NCBI RefSeq assembly: GCF_004769665.1 | Contig: NZ_RQGG01000004.1 | Coordinates: forward strand, 1 to 25,997 | Reading direction: 5' to 3' | Length of the DNA: 25,997 bases | Source of the DNA: Leptospira kemamanensis | GTDB lineage: Bacteria; Spirochaetota; Leptospiria; Leptospirales; Leptospiraceae | Part shown: positions 23,719-25,997 of the stretch, piece by piece | Layout of the letters: the number at the start of each line of letters is the position of its first letter | How positions within the stretch are numbered: position 1 is the stretch's first letter | Program-made: the position numbers and the translations under genes | The notes under the pieces: model-generated | What the model saw: the letters and a program-made list of their open reading frames with translations, nothing else | Told to the model about the DNA's origin: nothing | Database searches by the model: none

Positions 23719-25335
23719 ATGAAACCGAAATTACTTCTCATCCTTCTCTTAGTTTCTCTCGCAACACCTTTGTTTGCAAAAGAAATCAGTATAGAAAATG
23801 CATACTTAAAGTACAATACTGGTTCAAATTCAGTTATCTACTTTAACATTATCAATTCCACTAACAGTGATTTAAAGTTACTTCAAACTAAATCTGACAT
23901 TGCCAATCGAGTTGAATTGTATGATATGCAAAATACGGAATCAGGAAAAAAAATGGTTAAAATATCGGAAATTCCGATACCAAAAAAATCCACCGTAATA
24001 CTTTCCTCAAAAGGATATCACATCATGGTATTTGGAATCAAATCTCCTTTAAAATTAAAGGAAATGATTCCACTTCGTTTGGTTTTTAATAACGGATTCG
24101 AAATTGATACCAAAATTCCTGTAGAAGCATCTCCACCTAATGCAAGCAATCGTGATTCCAACCAAATTCAAAAAAAGGATATCATATCAAAATCTACAAA
24201 TCCGACAGAATCGGAATTACTAGAATCTAACAATGATTCCACCCAAGAGGATGAATTTGATGTCGATCATTCCGAACATCAAAACCATGGAGCGGAAGAA
24301 CACCACAACCATAATCGTGCAGATATGATTGGACCTGCAGGAGTGATGAACCCACACATCCATGAAAAAGGGAAGTGGATGATTGACTATCGTTACATGG
24401 GTATGAAAATGTGGGGACTACAATCTGGAACCCAAGGCCAATCTGATTTTGGAACATTATATTTTCCTTATACAGATCCAACCGTTGCCATGCCAACAGG
24501 AAGTTTAATCACAAACTCTCCACTCGCAAGTACGATACCTGTCATATCTCAAAACAAATACAATTATATGTCCGTTCCTACAGATATGGTAATGGAGATG
24601 AATATGGCTAGTGTGATGACATCGATTTCCGACAGATGGATGGTTATGTTCATGGTCCCAGTTGTTAAAAATCGAATGACGATGATCTCTAGCAATTTCG
24701 ATAGAGCACCTATGAGTTCTTCCGGGATTGGTGATGTGAGTTTCAGTGCGGCCTATCGCCTGATCAAAACTGAACATCAAAACTTTTTTACTGGTATGGG
24801 TATCTCTTTGCCAACAGGTTCTATTGATGAACGAGATAACATGCCTATGATGGGAAAACAAAAAGTTCCTTATAATATGCAACCTGGAACAGGAACATAT
24901 AATCTATTACCACAACTGGCATACAATGGACAATTCAATCGTTTCTCTTGGGGGATTTTATCCCAAGCCAATTTACGAATGGGTAAAAATGATAACAACT
25001 ACCGCTTCGGAAATCGATATGAAGTTTCCAGTTGGATATCATATCTTCTATTTGATTCCATGTCACTTTCATTCCGAGTATCAAAACAAAGATGGCTCAA
25101 TTTACAAGGGTTAGATGCCACTCTGGACCCAAAAATGGACCCTCAAAACGACCCATATCGCCAAGGAGGAATGAGGAGTGATTTTTTCATAGGTGCCAAC
25201 TTTCTGATCACAAAAGGAATGTTATCTGGTGCTCGTTTTGGATTTGAATATGGAAGGCCTTTCCACCAAAACCTAAATGGCCCGCAGCTCGCCACAAGAG
25301 AGTTAATCAACATTTTTGTTTCTTATAGTTTTTAA
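23719..25335 (+). CDS. fusion of PCu(A)C copper-chaperone domain, His-rich linker and outer-membrane barrel
   Basis: 538 residues. Signal peptide 1-20 (cleavage after PLFA). Residues about 22-136 form a PCu(A)C domain. In it the first canonical His ligand is replaced (VELYDM, Tyr68 for His), but Met70, Met79, His101 and Met103 (GYHIMVFG) remain. Residues about 137-183 are a polar linker, and 184-198 is a His cluster (HSEHQNH, EEHHNHN). From about 205 onward comes an outer-membrane barrel of the transporter-like/MetA-type group: GVMNPHIHEKGKWMIDYRYMGM, aromatic alternating strands and a C-terminal ELINIFVSYSF ending in Phe. PCu(A)C proteins deliver Cu(I) to CuA sites. Linking that to a porin-like barrel suggests copper uptake and hand-off in the periplasm. 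Confidence 0.85.
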   Translation: MKPKLLLILLLVSLATPLFAKEISIENAYLKYNTGSNSVIYFNIINSTNSDLKLLQTKSDIANRVELYDMQNTESGKKMVKISEIPIPKKSTVILSSKGYHIMVFGIKSPLKLKEMIPLRLVFNNGFEIDTKIPVEASPPNASNRDSNQIQKKDIISKSTNPTESELLESNNDSTQEDEFDVDHSEHQNHGAEEHHNHNRADMIGPAGVMNPHIHEKGKWMIDYRYMGMKMWGLQSGTQGQSDFGTLYFPYTDPTVAMPTGSLITNSPLASTIPVISQNKYNYMSVPTDMVMEMNMASVMTSISDRWMVMFMVPVVKNRMTMISSNFDRAPMSSSGIGDVSFSAAYRLIKTEHQNFFTGMGISLPTGSIDERDNMPMMGKQKVPYNMQPGTGTYNLLPQLAYNGQFNRFSWGILSQANLRMGKNDNNYRFGNRYEVSSWISYLLFDSMSLSFRVSKQRWLNLQGLDATLDPKMDPQNDPYRQGGMRSDFFIGANFLITKGMLSGARFGFEYGRPFHQNLNGPQLATRELINIFVSYSF

Positions 25336-25402
25336 AATCATGAGTAAAACTGATTAATTCGGGAAGATTCATTCTTACGACCGAAGCTTATTAACCATCA
25401 AA

Positions 25403-25429
25403 CCTGAATCTTATAAAATAGGATTCAGG
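25403..25429 (+). terminator. inverted repeat 67 bp after the copper-fusion gene
   Basis: CCTGAATC (25403-25410) and GATTCAGG (25422-25429) form a perfect 8-bp stem with an 11-base loop. No T-run follows on the plus strand, so termination is uncertain. It also marks the left border of the GC-richer stretch. Confidence 0.4.
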
Positions 25430-25791
25430 GCGCCTCGAATCCGTTAGATGATCCAAATCAACAGTAACCACGACCGCGCTATCCGCACCAATCTTTCCCA
25501 TTTAGTTTCGAATTTTCATTTTTTCGTAAGAGGAAAGGATTTCCGCTACTATCGCTGGCGCGAGGGAATGGGGGATGGAAGGAGTTAATTGTAATACGTA
25601 TAACGACCTTTTGGTGGGCGATAATGGAGTTTCAGATAACTGCGGGAAATCGATTGGCTTTACGCATTTCGTTTATCACCCATGCCCTACCGGCTATCCG
25701 CATTGCAATTAACAGCGCCGAATCAAAAAAGAATTGACGTGTCCTTTTACCAATCCTCCGCAAACCGAGAGACGGAAACTGCGCACTGCAA

Positions 25792-25812
25792 TCCGCCCCC
25801 GTATTAGGCGGA
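25792..25812. repeat. short GC-rich hairpin
   Basis: TCCGCC (25792-25797) and GGCGGA (25807-25812) are perfect inverted repeats with a 9-base loop, located about 120 bp upstream of the transposase start. Role unknown. Confidence 0.5.
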
Positions 25813-25918
25813 CTCTACCATATGTGCTAGTATAGTATTCACCTGACAGTTTCGTAAAGAAGCAGTGGTCACACATCCTCAATTTAAAAAAATGATTTTT
25901 ACCACAAAGTCATTTCCT

Positions 25919-25924
25919 AGGAGG
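25919..25924 (+). promoter_or_regulatory. Shine-Dalgarno of the transposase-like gene
   Basis: A perfect AGGAGG seven bases before the ATG at 25932. It selects this start over the out-of-frame ATG at 25928. Confidence 0.75.
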
Positions 25925-25931
25925 AAAATGC

Positions 25932-25997
25932 ATGACCACCACCAATACCAACGTAAACACCAAAGCAGCGAGAAGAAAGCTAAATTTACTAGAGTTA
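25932..25997 (+). CDS. N-terminal start of a probable transposase (truncated by window edge)
   Basis: Twenty-two codons: MTTTNTNVNTKAARRKLNLLEL, running off the right edge. The Asn/Thr-rich opening followed by KAARRKLNLLEL matches my memory of the helix-turn-helix start of integrase-type (IS481-like, rve) transposases. The ideal AGGAGG supports a real gene. The catalytic region is outside the window, so family and intactness cannot be judged. Confidence 0.5.
   Translation, partial: MTTTNTNVNTKAARRKLNLLEL

Larger units (their letters stand above)
25336..25927. other. 592-bp gene-free, hairpin-rich and GC-richer stretch
   Basis: No open frame of note on either strand. From about 25430 to 25830 the DNA is visibly richer in G and C than the rest of the window and contains several inverted repeats. 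TTTAT/TAAC-type motifs recur (ATAACGACC near 25599, ATAACTGCGG near 25636, TTAACAGCGCC near 25708). The composition and the transposase start at its right edge suggest acquired DNA, an insertion-element end, or dispersed intergenic repeats. Confidence 0.5.

Noticed and set aside
24505..24882. Minus-strand His-rich frame of 125 codons inside the copper-fusion gene
   Set aside because: The His codons arise from antisense of Met-rich barrel sequence; there is no ribosome-binding site or family match.
25599..25720. Possible integron attC site in the GC-richer stretch
   Set aside because: The short AAC-containing motifs are in direct, not inverted, orientation; the required RYYYAAC and GTTRRRY ends do not pair, and no integrase is present.

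Overview
The window looks like chromosome of a Leptospira-type spirochaete, probably a free-living saprophytic lineage. The evidence is AT-rich DNA, lipoproteins with spirochaete-style lipoboxes (FDC, CNC, AANC, PNC), a MASE1-CHASE hybrid kinase and anaerobic respiration genes. The genus is an inference from style and remembered families; no search was run.

Layout. 1-726: tail of an unidentified gene and a DUF4256 protein. 716-3475 (minus): hybrid histidine kinase. 3598-4933: START-like (SRPBCC) protein divergent from an AraC-type regulator. 4977-8502 (minus): a complete creB-creC-creD envelope-stress operon. A candidate CreB direct repeat lies upstream of creD, and the 5' end of creC appears to be broken by a 9-base homopolymer. 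8712-11428: a small exported Cys-repeat protein, a DUF4349 lipoprotein and trhP (tRNA U34 hydroxylation). 11554-14857: a CopD-like membrane protein, then a tight operon of a FadL-like outer-membrane protein, a membrane-anchored cytochrome c'-like protein and two paralogous four-helix membrane proteins resembling single pieces of heme-copper oxidase subunit I. 14866-15303 (minus): bacteriohemerythrin.

The centrepiece is 15392-22244, a clade II (Sec-type) nitrous oxide reduction operon: fasciclin lipoprotein, lipoprotein cytochrome c, nosZ, nosB-like, nosL, nosD, nosF, nosY. Genes are abutting or overlapping from nosZ on. Two perfect FNR/Dnr-type palindromes (TTGATN4ATCAA), centred 34 bp apart, sit between the operon and the divergent bacteriohemerythrin. 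A near-perfect third one precedes the gene after nosY. No nosR, nosX, nosG, nosH or nosC1/C2 is present, so the lipoprotein cytochrome c is the obvious local candidate electron donor to NosZ, which itself seems to be a lipoprotein.

Downstream (22324-25335) lie a small Cys/His-rich membrane-anchored protein, an unrecognised lipoprotein ending at a strong terminator, and an unusual fusion of a PCu(A)C copper-chaperone domain, a His-rich linker and an outer-membrane barrel. This suggests a copper-delivery annex to the copper-rich NosZ. The last 660 bases hold a GC-richer, hairpin-rich gene-free stretch and the first 22 codons of a probable transposase, so a mobile element probably begins near the right edge. 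I saw no rRNA, tRNA or CRISPR array.
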